A stretch of 64,000 nt of DNA from Sphingobacterium bambusae (GCF_033955345.1 NZ_CP138332.1:806001-870000); one strand, 5' to 3'. Shown: positions 1 through 8,170, numbered from the stretch's first letter. Program-made: numbers and translations. The notes: generated by a model from the letters alone, not told the origin.

Positions 1-371
1 GTTTATAGAAACGGGCGAAGTTACAAATATATTTTAGTTATGCTTATTTTAAAATACTCTAATCCACTCATGCTCGCTTACTATCTCCTTCGTGTACTAT
101 CCGCTACAAGATCTATTATTTCGAAATTGTATGCGTACAATATTCTCAATTTCTTCTAAAACCTATGTATATGGAGTAATTTCTATCAGGATTGCTCTTC
201 AATCAGGATTTTCCTTTTTTAGGGATAAGTCTATTGGCAAATAGAAGCAAATTGATTTTTTCAAGGTAGATAGGAACAAAATATAATTTCCTCCACCAAA
301 TAATCGCTTCAAATCTGACGAGAAAATCTAATAGCCGAGCTACAATAATAGGGCACAACTTGTTAAAAAGA
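1..371. other. AT-rich stretch without a convincing gene
   Basis: No open frame here has recognisable protein character. The only sizeable one (203-388, minus) is a 61-codon low-complexity frame that runs into the terminator of the neighbouring operon. It may be the interior of an island whose left part lies outside the window. Confidence 0.5.
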
Positions 372-410
372 AAAGCCCCGCCATACATTTATGGCGGGGT
401 TTGTTCTTTA
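372..410 (-). terminator. Rho-independent terminator of the CBASS operon
   Basis: A perfect 10-bp stem (CCCCGCCATA at 376-385, TATGGCGGGG at 390-399) with a 4-nt loop. Read on the minus strand, it is followed by a T-rich run (TTTTCTTTTT). It sits about 30 nt beyond the stop codon of the STING gene, so it ends the leftward operon. Confidence 0.85.
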
Positions 411-428
411 AAAAAATTCTAAATAGCC

Positions 429-1400
429 TTAAATGTTAACTATTTCAATATCGACGATTCCATTACACAAAGCACTTCTGCATATTAAATATTGCAACGT
501 TCGTGCAAAATTTCTTATTTCACGATATTCCAATAAGTTCTCTTTAACTGTCTTTCCGATATGTTCCTTTTTAGAGTACAATTCTATTGACTTATTAAGT
601 GCATTTAGAGTCAGCGGTATATCGACTAGATGTAAAAGACCATCATCAACTTTGGAGACGTCTATTGAAAAATCGTAATCTCGCACACTTTTAGGCTCAA
701 CCTTAAGTTTTTGCCAACCATCTCGAAGACGTTTGGCCGAAACTTTTTTGAACATATCATCGCTAAGATCATTCGGAATCAAAATAGTCACTTTTAAGTC
801 GCTAATATTAAATCGTGTAGCATTTTGCAGAAAAAAGTCTTTTTTTTCACTTTTATCTTCCAAAAGGCGTTCAACGGTACGCTCAATAAAATTTGAAAAA
901 TAACCAAAAGCCAATGTCGTACTAGGAAGAAAGCCTAAATCAAAGGTTGCCTCCTTACTTTCAATATGCTGTTTAATAAGTTCACATGACTCATTAAGCT
1001 TAATACCAAAATCTGGAGATTGAATCAAAGGTATGCGAGGCAATGTTATCCCTAGGAGATCGGAGGGTAGCTTCGAGGACTCTTGCAGAACCAAAAATGT
1101 CCTTGAACTACCGATTCCACCAGTAAACAAACCGTATTCAAAGATGACATTATCACGTGGAGACATAGTCTTTCTGCCTCTTGAAAGTGTAACATCATCA
1201 GTACTAGCGATAAGAACAGCATAATCAAAAAAACTTAGCTGCGAGGTTAAATTATCGAAGCTACTTTTGTTCAGATCAAATAGATTAGTCCAAACAGTAA
1301 TTTTACCGGTAGATCCAAGAATTCGCGCCATCTCATTTGCTATTGTGAGTCCTTCTTTACTGGAGCCGATAAAGATCGTTGGCAAAACATTATCTAACAT
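429..1400 (-). CDS. TIR-STING effector of a CBASS system (Cap12-like)
   Basis: A 323-aa protein with two domains. Residues about 8-130 look like the CAP12/Pycsar-type TIR domain: IFIGSSKEG at 9-17, VWTN, and a PRDNVIFEYG motif whose glutamate (E88) aligns with the catalytic NADase glutamate of bacterial TIR domains. Residues about 155-323 match prokaryotic STING: LAFGYFSNF at 163-171, RDYDFSID at 240-247, and VDIPLTL at 259-265. In this family, binding of a cyclic dinucleotide (c-di-GMP in characterised TIR-STINGs) makes the protein form filaments and destroy NAD+, killing the infected cell. There is no membrane segment, as expected for bacterial TIR-STING. It overlaps the upstream nucleotidyltransferase by 11 bp, so the two are translationally coupled. 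Ligand and activity are inferred from the family. Confidence 0.9.
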   Translation of the reverse strand: MLDNVLPTIFIGSSKEGLTIANEMARILGSTGKITVWTNLFDLNKSSFDNLTSQLSFFDYAVLIASTDDVTLSRGRKTMSPRDNVIFEYGLFTGGIGSSRTFLVLQESSKLPSDLLGITLPRIPLIQSPDFGIKLNESCELIKQHIESKEATFDLGFLPSTTLAFGYFSNFIERTVERLLEDKSEKKDFFLQNATRFNISDLKVTILIPNDLSDDMFKKVSAKRLRDGWQKLKVEPKSVRDYDFSIDVSKVDDGLLHLVDIPLTLNALNKSIELYSKKEHIGKTVKENLLEYREIRNFARTLQYLICRSALCNGIVDIEIVNI

Positions 1401-2472
1401 AACTCTGAACTAAATGGATAGCGAGATCTTTTAAAACATCATCAAGTTCTACACACATATGCTGTAACGCGCGAACCTTTCTATCCTTACCTTTAAAAAT
1501 AAATTCAGATCCATCTACAGAAACCAATGAATCTCGATATAGACTATCGGTATTCAACCTTTCAAATTCATGATACAATACGGGTACAAGCTCGTAGAAT
1601 GGTTTTGTAGCATACTTACCGGTATTAATGTTATAACATATGGCGTTAATTTCAAAGCTAGAGAGATCAATCTCAAAATCTGCGTCACACTTGATTGTTT
1701 TAGCAAAACGTATCATTTTCTTAAGACGTCCATTAACGGTCCCATCTTTTCCATTAATTCTTTCGATACTTACAAAAGGAGATTCTACACGTCCAACATC
1801 GTTGGATTCCTTGTCGTAAATTCTAATGCTGTTCTTCCTGATATCAGCATCTCGTATTCCTTCAAAAGTGTTATGCCACGCGGCAACAACAATATCAACA
1901 TCGCGGTGTAAATGTTGGTTGGTAATCGCTATTGATTTTGATTTACTCGTATCACAGAGAAAATATGCACTCGTCAATTTCCTTTCAGAGGACATCCTAA
2001 TATCTAGAAGATCTTGGTTGCTATTGCCTAAGTACTTTCCAGCATTTACATGAGCCTGAAGTCGAATCCTTTGGGGTTCATTTAATAGGTAAGAATTGAC
2101 CGCTTTTACAAACTCGCTTTCAATCCTATGATTTTCTGAAAAGTAGAATTTATCACTTAGCACCAATAAATCTATATCACTATTCCCTTTAATATGCGTA
2201 TTGGTCATTACAGATCCCTGATATTCATAATCAACCCTATTTAGAACAAGTTCTAGATGCGATTTCACATTAGATCCAGCTGCTATACTTTTATCAGTAT
2301 ATTCTTTTGCGACGCCTTGCATGGAACGTTTAACATACTCCAACATGCTATTTGTGGAGGCAGCAGCAAGCTCAACAGCTTCGACATCCCCATATAACTT
2401 TCTATCACTATAGTTTTCCGGATTCATTCTATTTTGAAGCCGTGAAAGTAACGTTTTATAATTTTTACTCAT
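1390..2472 (-). CDS. cdnE: CD-NTase, CdnE-type cyclic dinucleotide synthase of CBASS
   Basis: A 360-aa cGAS/DncV-like nucleotidyltransferase. The nucleotidyltransferase signature is visible: G86-S87, then D99-I-D101 in the context GNSDIDLLVL, with a likely third acidic residue in RDVDIVVAAW (D191 or D193). Such enzymes make cyclic di- or trinucleotides when phage infection is sensed. Clade-E enzymes paired with TIR-STING are known to make c-di-GMP, so that product is likely here but not shown. The gene lies between a small upstream gene (4 nt away) and the STING effector (11-bp overlap). There are no Cap2/Cap3 (E1/E2, JAB) or HORMA/TRIP13 genes, so the system is a minimal type I CBASS. Confidence 0.9.
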   Translation of the reverse strand: MSKNYKTLLSRLQNRMNPENYSDRKLYGDVEAVELAAASTNSMLEYVKRSMQGVAKEYTDKSIAAGSNVKSHLELVLNRVDYEYQGSVMTNTHIKGNSDIDLLVLSDKFYFSENHRIESEFVKAVNSYLLNEPQRIRLQAHVNAGKYLGNSNQDLLDIRMSSERKLTSAYFLCDTSKSKSIAITNQHLHRDVDIVVAAWHNTFEGIRDADIRKNSIRIYDKESNDVGRVESPFVSIERINGKDGTVNGRLKKMIRFAKTIKCDADFEIDLSSFEINAICYNINTGKYATKPFYELVPVLYHEFERLNTDSLYRDSLVSVDGSEFIFKGKDRKVRALQHMCVELDDVLKDLAIHLVQSYVR

Positions 2473-2475
2473 CTC

Positions 2476-2649
2476 TTATTTCTCCTTTCGTACCCCTTTG
2501 AACTTACCTCCACCTGTTTTGACATCCATAAACTGTCCAGTTTGTGTATCTCGCTTTGTCCAAAGTCCAGTTTTTGGATTTTGAGTCTGGGTTCTACCAG
2601 CTACATATCCATGACGACGATTGTCGCCAGATTTTCCATTTCCTGCCAT
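2476..2649 (-). CDS. Small basic protein, first gene of the CBASS operon
   Basis: A 57-aa Gly/Lys/Arg-rich protein starting MAGNGKSGDNRRHG and ending KFKGVRKEK. A longer frame would add ten residues (to 2679), but the ATG at 2649 gives the motif-bearing N-terminus and is preferred. The central part, NPKTGLWTKRDTQTGQFMD, resembles a recurrent family of tiny uncharacterised bacterial proteins that I recall seeing annotated as hypothetical. Its stop is 4 nt from the CdnE start, so it is almost certainly co-transcribed and probably translationally coupled. It has no signal peptide or membrane segment. The high charge suggests nucleic-acid or ribosome contact, but no function can be assigned. It could be a regulator, a decoy or trigger, or merely a hitch-hiker. 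Confidence 0.7.
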   Translation of the reverse strand: MAGNGKSGDNRRHGYVAGRTQTQNPKTGLWTKRDTQTGQFMDVKTGGGKFKGVRKEK

Positions 2650-2942
2650 TTCTAAAAAATTACAATTGAATAATAACAAATACAGGTGCTAAGAGCATAA
2701 ACTTTCAAACGTTTTATTGCACTATGCTAATAAGCCACTGTAAAACAAAAAAAAAGAAACAGATTGTTCGATAGGAAGACCGGTCTGTTTTCTAGTTCCG
2801 GCAAGATTCGAAAGGAAAGTGTTTTTACGGTTTTTCAGCAAATTCTTGATTTTAAAAAACAAAATTGCTTACTTCGCGCTTAATAAACTACAGTAACACT
2901 TATCCGCAGCTTTCGAGCTCTGGATGATATTATTTTTTTAAG

Positions 2943-2969
2943 GCTAAGTGTTCCCGCACTTAGCTTTTT
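2943..2969. terminator. Bidirectional terminator between ATPase gene and CBASS operon
   Basis: An 8-bp stem (GCTAAGTG at 2943-2950, CACTTAGC at 2957-2964) with a 6-nt loop. It is followed by TTTTT on the plus strand and by a T-rich run after the stem on the minus strand. It lies about 130 nt beyond the stop of the ATPase gene and isolates it from CBASS transcription. The rest of 2650-3099 is AT-rich and shows no gene; it must carry the CBASS promoter. Confidence 0.65.
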
Positions 2970-3099
2970 CATATCATCTCCTGTTGTATTGATCTCCTAC
3001 ATATTTTTATCGGTTAAGTGAGTAAATCCTGAGTAAATCCATAGCTCAAAAATACTATTTTTTTTAGCTATGAAAAAGCAATTATATCTCATTATTATT

Positions 3100-5673
3100 T
3101 TATTTATAATCAATTTCAAACTGTTTGATTTTTTGTAAGATTTCTTCTACAGGGGTAACCAACTCAGTACCCATTTTTACAATTTCATTAGGCATCTCAT
3201 CTTTTAAAAACGTCATAAGAGCATAGTATATGGGCTTAACGAGGTTTTCCAAACCCTGCTCACTTTTAAAAATGCTGTATACAGTATGATACTGCTTTTT
3301 TGCAAGTAACATCAGTAGTACATGGCTTAAAACCATAACATTCCCATCTTTGGCATCAGTCAACTGAGACTGTAAGATTGTATCCAAAACAGAATCATAC
3401 CTATCATTCCATATATCAATAATTACCCCATAGGACATCCAGGCTGTTTCTGGATCCAGATCAACCAATTTGTTGTAGATTTGATTTGCTTTATCTTTTT
3501 CAAATGTCATTATGATATAATAAAGCAACAAGCTTGACAATGCTTTTTCATAACGATAAGTCTCATCGGCTTCCTTTTCAAAGAGTTGTACAGCGATTTC
3601 AAACTGCTCAATAACGTCATTCATCTTCGAAGTATCAATCATGCTACTATCGTCAAATGATGCTTCCGTTTGTTTTACTACGGCTGACCAATAAAAAAAT
3701 CTCGCTGATCTTTCCGTAACGAATGTCAGAAGCGTAGAGGCTTCTGAATTTAATTCAATATCTACATCGTAATAATCTTGAATAAAAACAATGAGATCGA
3801 CGAGATCTTCAGCCTTCAAATCACCCAAATCAAATTTTCTACGAGCTTCACTAACTACTGCGTCAACATCGGAAGTCTCCTTTAACAGCTCAAGAATAGC
3901 GAACTTCACTTCTTCGTTACTAGATGAAAGTGCACTAACCAGCTCAGCTTTTGCACGCTCATACTCGCCTTTTTTAAGGTAAACTTCTCCTCTGATAAAA
4001 CTACGATCAAGAGCCTCTATTCCTTTTACTTTATCAACTTGTTTAAGTAACTCATCATACTGACCAACTTCAAAGCATAAGAATTTGTAGAAGTTCAACT
4101 CATCAATTTTGATTCTTTTAACTCTTTTTATAACGGAACTTGCTTCTGAGCTCTGTTTATTCGTCAAATAGTAGTAAGCTAGCACGAGGTATGTTAGGTT
4201 TACTGGATTTTTGATACTATTTAGAACCTCAATAGCTTGCGCAATATCACCCGTATCAAATTTACGATGAGCAACTGCCATTTTCTTGTTATTAAATAGA
4301 TTAGGTAAATAGCCTCCCTCACCATTTTTCAATATTGCTGAAGTTTCTTCAATAATGCCATCTAATTTCTTAAGATCAATCTTGTCTGAGTTGACTAGTG
4401 CTTCAGCGATCAGCAAAGCCGAAGAGGGAATGAATTTCCCCGACCGAAGAGATTGAATATGGTTACGAATAAAAGCGTCGAAACTATCATCATCATCATA
4501 CCACACCTCTAAGAACTTAGTTAACCACGCAACTCTTTTTCTATCTCTACGATCGCCATTACGCATTAAATACCAAATATTAAAAAAGCGTTCCCGTAAT
4601 TGGTAAAGATGATTTTTTGTAGTAGTCCCTTTTTTCTCGATTACATTATTACGTTCCAATTGGGCTAATTGGGCAGAAACTAGTTTAGTTTGCATTTTCC
4701 GACCATCTTCCCGAATTTCTAAAGCTATTTCCTTTGCGCTTACGGCATCCCATTTCTTTGCTATTACATCGACTATCCTACGCTGTTGTAGCGGAAGATC
4801 TTCGATTCGATGCTTAAAAAGTGGCGTTACTTTATCAAGTACCTTTTCCAAATCTTCGAGAGCTTTGCCGTTAGGGTCATCCAAAAGTACTTGATAAAGC
4901 ATCATAATGGTTCTAATTACCCCTCCTGTCAAAACAGTCAGTGTATCAATTTTCGCTTTGTGCTTTTTTATATCAATTTGTCTTTCACTATTACAGTCTT
5001 GCTGTAGTTTGGTTATAAGCTCGTAGGTCTCCTCTTTATTTAATCCTTCTAGATAAATAATTTGAAAATATTGAAAAAATGGTTCGCTGTAATCGTGAAA
5101 ATCATTTATAACCACTGCCGAAGCTGCGACAATCCTAACATCATTACAGTCAATCAATATCTCGCGCAATCGCCGCTTTTCTTTGTCCCGAAGGTTATCC
5201 AGAAAAAGTTCACCAAAATTATCAAAGAAGATGATGAGCTTTTTACTTCGTTCGCGTAGCTTTTCTATTAAAAAATCAAAGCATAATCTTTCATAATCTT
5301 CTGAGTCGACAAACTTTTCGGTGTACTCATAAAATTCTCCATCCGTATCAAAATAATCATCGAGGTACTTTAACAACTTTTCCCAAAAGCTTGAAAGGCT
5401 ATTGACATCATAACTTTCCTCATTAAAAAAAACAGGTATCACCCATTCCCTAAGCGAATCTTCGCGCTCTACTTCATATTTTAATCGAAGAAGCAAAGTG
5501 GTTTTTCCCATCCCGCGCTGTCCTTGTATCAAAAAATGCTTTTCTGGATGGCGCATATCACTATCCTTAATATCACTAAAGATACGCTCAAAAATCTTCG
5601 TGCGAACTACAAAATTTGAAATCAAATCTTGCCTATTTAAGGTCGCCGGATTATATAAGGTAGTTTCTGCCAT
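3100..5673 (-). CDS. P-loop ATPase with winged helix and helical-repeat C-terminus
   Basis: An 857-aa protein. The N-terminus is an AAA/STAND-like ATPase: Walker A GQRGMGKT at 51-58, Walker B KKLIIFFDNF with D151, and a sensor-like RIVAASAVV strand near 178-186. A winged-helix-like segment follows at about 300-370 (QRRIVDVIAKKWDAVSAKEIA, then an LERNNVIEK wing). From about residue 420 to the end it is all-helical with TPR-like pairs, for example VLAYYYLTNKQSSEASSVIKR and SFIRGEVYLKKGEYERAKAEL. This layout (NTPase, winged helix, repeat sensor) is typical of STAND NTPases, which act as receptors in signalling and phage defence. It has no recognisable effector domain, so defence is an inference from architecture and from the CBASS neighbour. 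Confidence 0.65.
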   Translation of the reverse strand: MAETTLYNPATLNRQDLISNFVVRTKIFERIFSDIKDSDMRHPEKHFLIQGQRGMGKTTLLLRLKYEVEREDSLREWVIPVFFNEESYDVNSLSSFWEKLLKYLDDYFDTDGEFYEYTEKFVDSEDYERLCFDFLIEKLRERSKKLIIFFDNFGELFLDNLRDKEKRRLREILIDCNDVRIVAASAVVINDFHDYSEPFFQYFQIIYLEGLNKEETYELITKLQQDCNSERQIDIKKHKAKIDTLTVLTGGVIRTIMMLYQVLLDDPNGKALEDLEKVLDKVTPLFKHRIEDLPLQQRRIVDVIAKKWDAVSAKEIALEIREDGRKMQTKLVSAQLAQLERNNVIEKKGTTTKNHLYQLRERFFNIWYLMRNGDRRDRKRVAWLTKFLEVWYDDDDSFDAFIRNHIQSLRSGKFIPSSALLIAEALVNSDKIDLKKLDGIIEETSAILKNGEGGYLPNLFNNKKMAVAHRKFDTGDIAQAIEVLNSIKNPVNLTYLVLAYYYLTNKQSSEASSVIKRVKRIKIDELNFYKFLCFEVGQYDELLKQVDKVKGIEALDRSFIRGEVYLKKGEYERAKAELVSALSSSNEEVKFAILELLKETSDVDAVVSEARRKFDLGDLKAEDLVDLIVFIQDYYDVDIELNSEASTLLTFVTERSARFFYWSAVVKQTEASFDDSSMIDTSKMNDVIEQFEIAVQLFEKEADETYRYEKALSSLLLYYIIMTFEKDKANQIYNKLVDLDPETAWMSYGVIIDIWNDRYDSVLDTILQSQLTDAKDGNVMVLSHVLLMLLAKKQYHTVYSIFKSEQGLENLVKPIYYALMTFLKDEMPNEIVKMGTELVTPVEEILQKIKQFEIDYK

Positions 5674-5716
5674 GCTTACAATCTTGTTTTATATACTTAC
5701 TTTGTAGTTATCTTTT

Positions 5717-5787
5717 AACAAAAATACTATTGTCAAAAATAGTAACAATATTTTTATTGTCAAAATTTAACAATAAAAATATTGTTA
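5717..5787. promoter_or_regulatory. Promoter and triple palindromic operator of the ATPase gene
   Basis: On the minus strand, TATTTTTG (5726 down to 5719) fits the Bacteroidota -7 element TAnnTTTG, about 45 nt before the ATG. Around it are three degenerate copies of a palindrome of the type AACAATA-N4-TATTGTT (about 5717-5734, 5743-5761 and 5769-5787). The last two also form perfect 17-bp inverted arms (5744-5760 and 5770-5786). The arrangement suggests repressor binding over the promoter. Confidence 0.5.
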
Positions 5788-6307
5788 AAACCAAACGGAT
5801 TGGATGGAAGTCAAATTGTAGGTCTGTGGATCAGTGTAAAAATTCAATAAGGTTTTTGCAGCTTACATTAAATCAATGTCGCTATCGCCCCCCAAAAAGA
5901 TATTGTTAACCAAAAATTTACAAATTAGTCAAGCACCGTATAACAATAATTACATAGAGAGCACTAGCTATATAAAGTAACCAATTTTAATGCTACTTAA
6001 TAAAAGTCCTCAATATACTACAGACAAATTCCAGCAATCTTTCAACCGGCATTTAACTTAGCTAAGAGCGGATTTTTCTTACAACTAAGCTTTCATGAAA
6101 CCTATTTTTTCACTAATTTAGTACTCAATCTGATCAAAATCGTTCTTTTCAAAATCAGAAATTAGCAAGCTAAAATTTTGATGTTTTTGTCGAGTAAAAT
6201 CGTAAAATTTTCAAATAACATCATAATGTTTGTGGCAGTTTTGTGGCAATGGTTTTTTAGAAATACTTAAATAACTAACTAAAAACAAGTTAGTTACAAC
6301 AGTTCAA
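5788..6307. other. AT-rich non-coding stretch at island edge
   Basis: No convincing gene. The stretch is AT-rich, with short GTTTGTGGCAG / TTTTGTGGCAA direct repeats near 6229-6249 and an inverted pair AACTAACT / AGTTAGTT near 6273-6296, just before the tRNA-tail repeats. It may be the terminal region of an integrated element. Confidence 0.4.
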
Positions 6308-6593
6308 ATCCCGCCCTCTCCGCAAAGACCTAATAAAAGTTCAACGAAAGTTGGACTTTTATTATTTTTGGCAATCGCCAAGGGATGAGAACCCGCAGGG
6401 TTCGAACTTCTCTCGTTTAGGGCTGTGCTTGGGGATGTGGGGCTAAACATATCCCGCCCTCTCCGCAAAGACTTAATAAAAGTTCAACGAAAGTTGGACT
6501 TTTGTTATTTTTAGCAACCGCCAAGGGATGAGAACCCGCAGGGTTCGAACTTCTCTCGTTTAGGGCTGTGCTTGGGGATGTGGGGCTAAACAT
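6301..6593 (+). repeat. Two tandem 143-bp units starting with a tRNA 3' tail (att-like)
   Basis: Copy 1 is 6308-6450 and copy 2 is 6451-6593; they are nearly identical. Each begins ATCCCGCCCTCTCCGCAAAG, which looks like the 3' T-arm and acceptor strand of a tRNA (acceptor complement GGAGAGG, Ser-like). A terminator-type hairpin follows (AAAGTTCAAC-GAAA-GTTGGACTTT plus T-run). Only copy 1 is preceded by GTTCAA, the T-loop part of a tRNA. No 5' tRNA half is present, so these are not functional tRNA genes. They are best read as attachment-site remnants. Confidence 0.65.
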
Positions 6594-6660
6594 GGATCAA
6601 GCAGAATCTTTGGGGGGCATAGAATTAATTCTTAGCTTAGCGCTCTTAAAATAGATTACC

Positions 6661-7014
6661 TTGCAAGACGCTGAACGTAAATTACTGTCTTTATTGATGC
6701 CCGAAGGGCTTTTAGATTATTTTGATATTATTGATGGTTCCAAGGTTGATGGAGAACTTCACATCTATCTTGATGAAAGAAACATTGCCCCCTCAGGCTA
6801 TGAAAACAGTAAGCTGGAATCCAAAGGCTTTATGCCGGTTTCCCAGATCAAGGACTTTCCCATCCGGGGCCAAAAAGTCACCCTACATATCAGACGTAGA
6901 CGTTGGACCGTGCTGGATACACGGGAGATCATTACCAGGGATTGGAACCTCGTTCATGAAGGTGCTCGGATGACTACGGAATTCGGGCTTTTTTTAAAGG
7001 GGATATTTGGATAA
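6661..7014 (+). CDS. ISAon1-like transposase, N-terminal ORF
   Basis: A 117-aa product read from a TTG codon. It corresponds to the N-terminal part of two-ORF ISL3-like transposases of Bacteroidota, containing a basic region VTLHIRRRRWTVLDTREI that probably contacts DNA. Its stop overlaps the start of the second ORF by 8 bp. Going from this frame to the next needs a +1 or -2 shift near a T7-A3 run (6989-6998), or simply re-initiation at the overlapping TTG. Both parts are expected to be needed for transposition. Confidence 0.75.
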   Translation: MQDAERKLLSLLMPEGLLDYFDIIDGSKVDGELHIYLDERNIAPSGYENSKLESKGFMPVSQIKDFPIRGQKVTLHIRRRRWTVLDTREIITRDWNLVHEGARMTTEFGLFLKGIFG

Positions 7015-7990
7015 CCATCCCATCAGTGCGCATCTTTTGGGACTTCTCTTTCAGCTGGATGGTAAGCAGCTGCAGGATCAGTACAGGAACCATCTGAGCG
7101 ACTTTCATGATTGGGATCAGAAACACCACGCCGAGTACTGGACGGTATTTCCGGCAAATATCTCCGAGCGGCTGAGTATCGATGAGACCAGTTTTAGCAA
7201 TGGCGAACTCTATACCGTTGTGGGCAGCAAAGCCTCCAAGGGAAGAAAAGGCACCATCCTGGCCAGCATTAAGGGAACAAAGGCAGAAGATATCATCGCT
7301 GTACTGGAACGTATCCCGCTCAGGTTGAGAAATAAAGTTCGTGAGGTAACGATGGATATGGCTCCCAATATGGCAAAGGCAATCCGCCGGTGTTTTGGGA
7401 ATGCCAGAAGGGTCATCGATAGGTTCCATGTGCAGAAACTGGTTTATGATGCCGTTCAGGAACTGCGTATAAGGTACCGTTGGGAGGTGCTGGATGAAGA
7501 AAGTAAGAAGATCGCCAGTGCACGTAAGAAAGGTATTCCCTACGACCCTGAGCTGCTGTCCAATGGCGATACCATCAAACAGCTACTGGCAAGATCAAGA
7601 TACCTGCTGTTCAAACATCCTTCCAAATGGACAGAAAGCCAAAAGCATCGTGCGGAAATCTTATTTGTACGTTTTCCCCTGTTAAAGAAAGCGTATGATT
7701 TGGCGATGGCACTGGGAGATATCTTCAACAAATGCAAGGATAAGACGGTAGCTTTTACCAAGCTTGGCCTGTGGCACAATCAGGTAGAAAACTCCGGTAT
7801 TGCATCTTTTGAGAGTGTCGCTCGGTCAATTGCAGCACACCACACAGATATCCTTCACTACTTCGACAATAATAGTACAAATGCTTCAGCCGAATCCTTC
7901 AATGCAAAACTTAAAGCCTTTAGGAGTATATTCCGCGGAGTCAGGGATACAAAATTCTTCCTGTACAGGGTAATGAAATTATATGCTTAA
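7007..7990 (+). CDS. ISAon1-like transposase, catalytic ORF (DDE)
   Basis: A 327-aa ISL3-type DDE transposase. Visible catalytic motifs are LSIDETSF (first Asp), VTMDMAPNMAKAIRRCF (second Asp) followed by the family hallmark VIDRFHVQKL, and NNSTNASAESFNAKLKAF (Glu). It starts at a TTG that overlaps the end of the N-terminal ORF, so the two are translated as a coupled pair or a shifted fusion. The frame is intact to within 31 bp of the right inverted repeat, so the element may still be active. Confidence 0.85.
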   Translation: MDNHPISAHLLGLLFQLDGKQLQDQYRNHLSDFHDWDQKHHAEYWTVFPANISERLSIDETSFSNGELYTVVGSKASKGRKGTILASIKGTKAEDIIAVLERIPLRLRNKVREVTMDMAPNMAKAIRRCFGNARRVIDRFHVQKLVYDAVQELRIRYRWEVLDEESKKIASARKKGIPYDPELLSNGDTIKQLLARSRYLLFKHPSKWTESQKHRAEILFVRFPLLKKAYDLAMALGDIFNKCKDKTVAFTKLGLWHNQVENSGIASFESVARSIAAHHTDILHYFDNNSTNASAESFNAKLKAFRSIFRGVRDTKFFLYRVMKLYA

Positions 7991-8029
7991 ATTTTATCCC
8001 CCCAAGAATTCGGTATGATCCCTAAACAT

Positions 8030-8170
8030 ATCCCGCCCTCTCCGCAAAGACTTAATAAAAGTTCAACAAAAGTTGGACTTTTAATATTTTTGGCAATCGC
8101 CAAGGGATGAGAACCCGCAGGGTTCGAACTTCTCTCGTTTAGGACTGTGCTCTTGGGGATTGTGGGGCTA
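8030..8170 (+). repeat. Third copy of the 143-bp tRNA-tail repeat
   Basis: It begins ATCCCGCCCTCTCCGCAAAG, like the two copies before the insertion sequence, and carries the same hairpin (AAAGTTCAACAAAAGTTGGACTTT) and GGGATGAGAACCCGCAGGG block. It has a few substitutions and small indels near its end. Before the insertion sequence arrived, the three copies were contiguous. Confidence 0.75.

Larger units (their letters stand above)
6594..8021 (+). mobile_element. ISL3-type insertion sequence (ISAon1-like), complete
   Basis: A 1428-bp element with imperfect terminal inverted repeats: GGATCAAGCAGAATCTTTGG on the left and the complement of GGATCATACCGAATTCTTGG on the right, 19 of 24 positions matching including a G6 run. 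It is flanked by an exact 8-bp target duplication CTAAACAT (6586-6593 and 8022-8029). An 8-bp duplication and a DDE transposase of this type fit the ISL3 family. It landed at the end of the second tRNA-tail repeat and separated it from the third. The ends are well preserved, so the insertion appears recent. Confidence 0.9.

Noticed and set aside
203..388. A 61-codon minus-strand frame
   Set aside because: It starts within AT-rich DNA, runs through the neighbouring terminator hairpin, and has low-complexity composition without any motif.
6301..6330. A tRNA gene
   Set aside because: Only the 3' T-arm/acceptor half is present; no matching 5' acceptor, D-arm or anticodon arm precedes it in any of the three copies.
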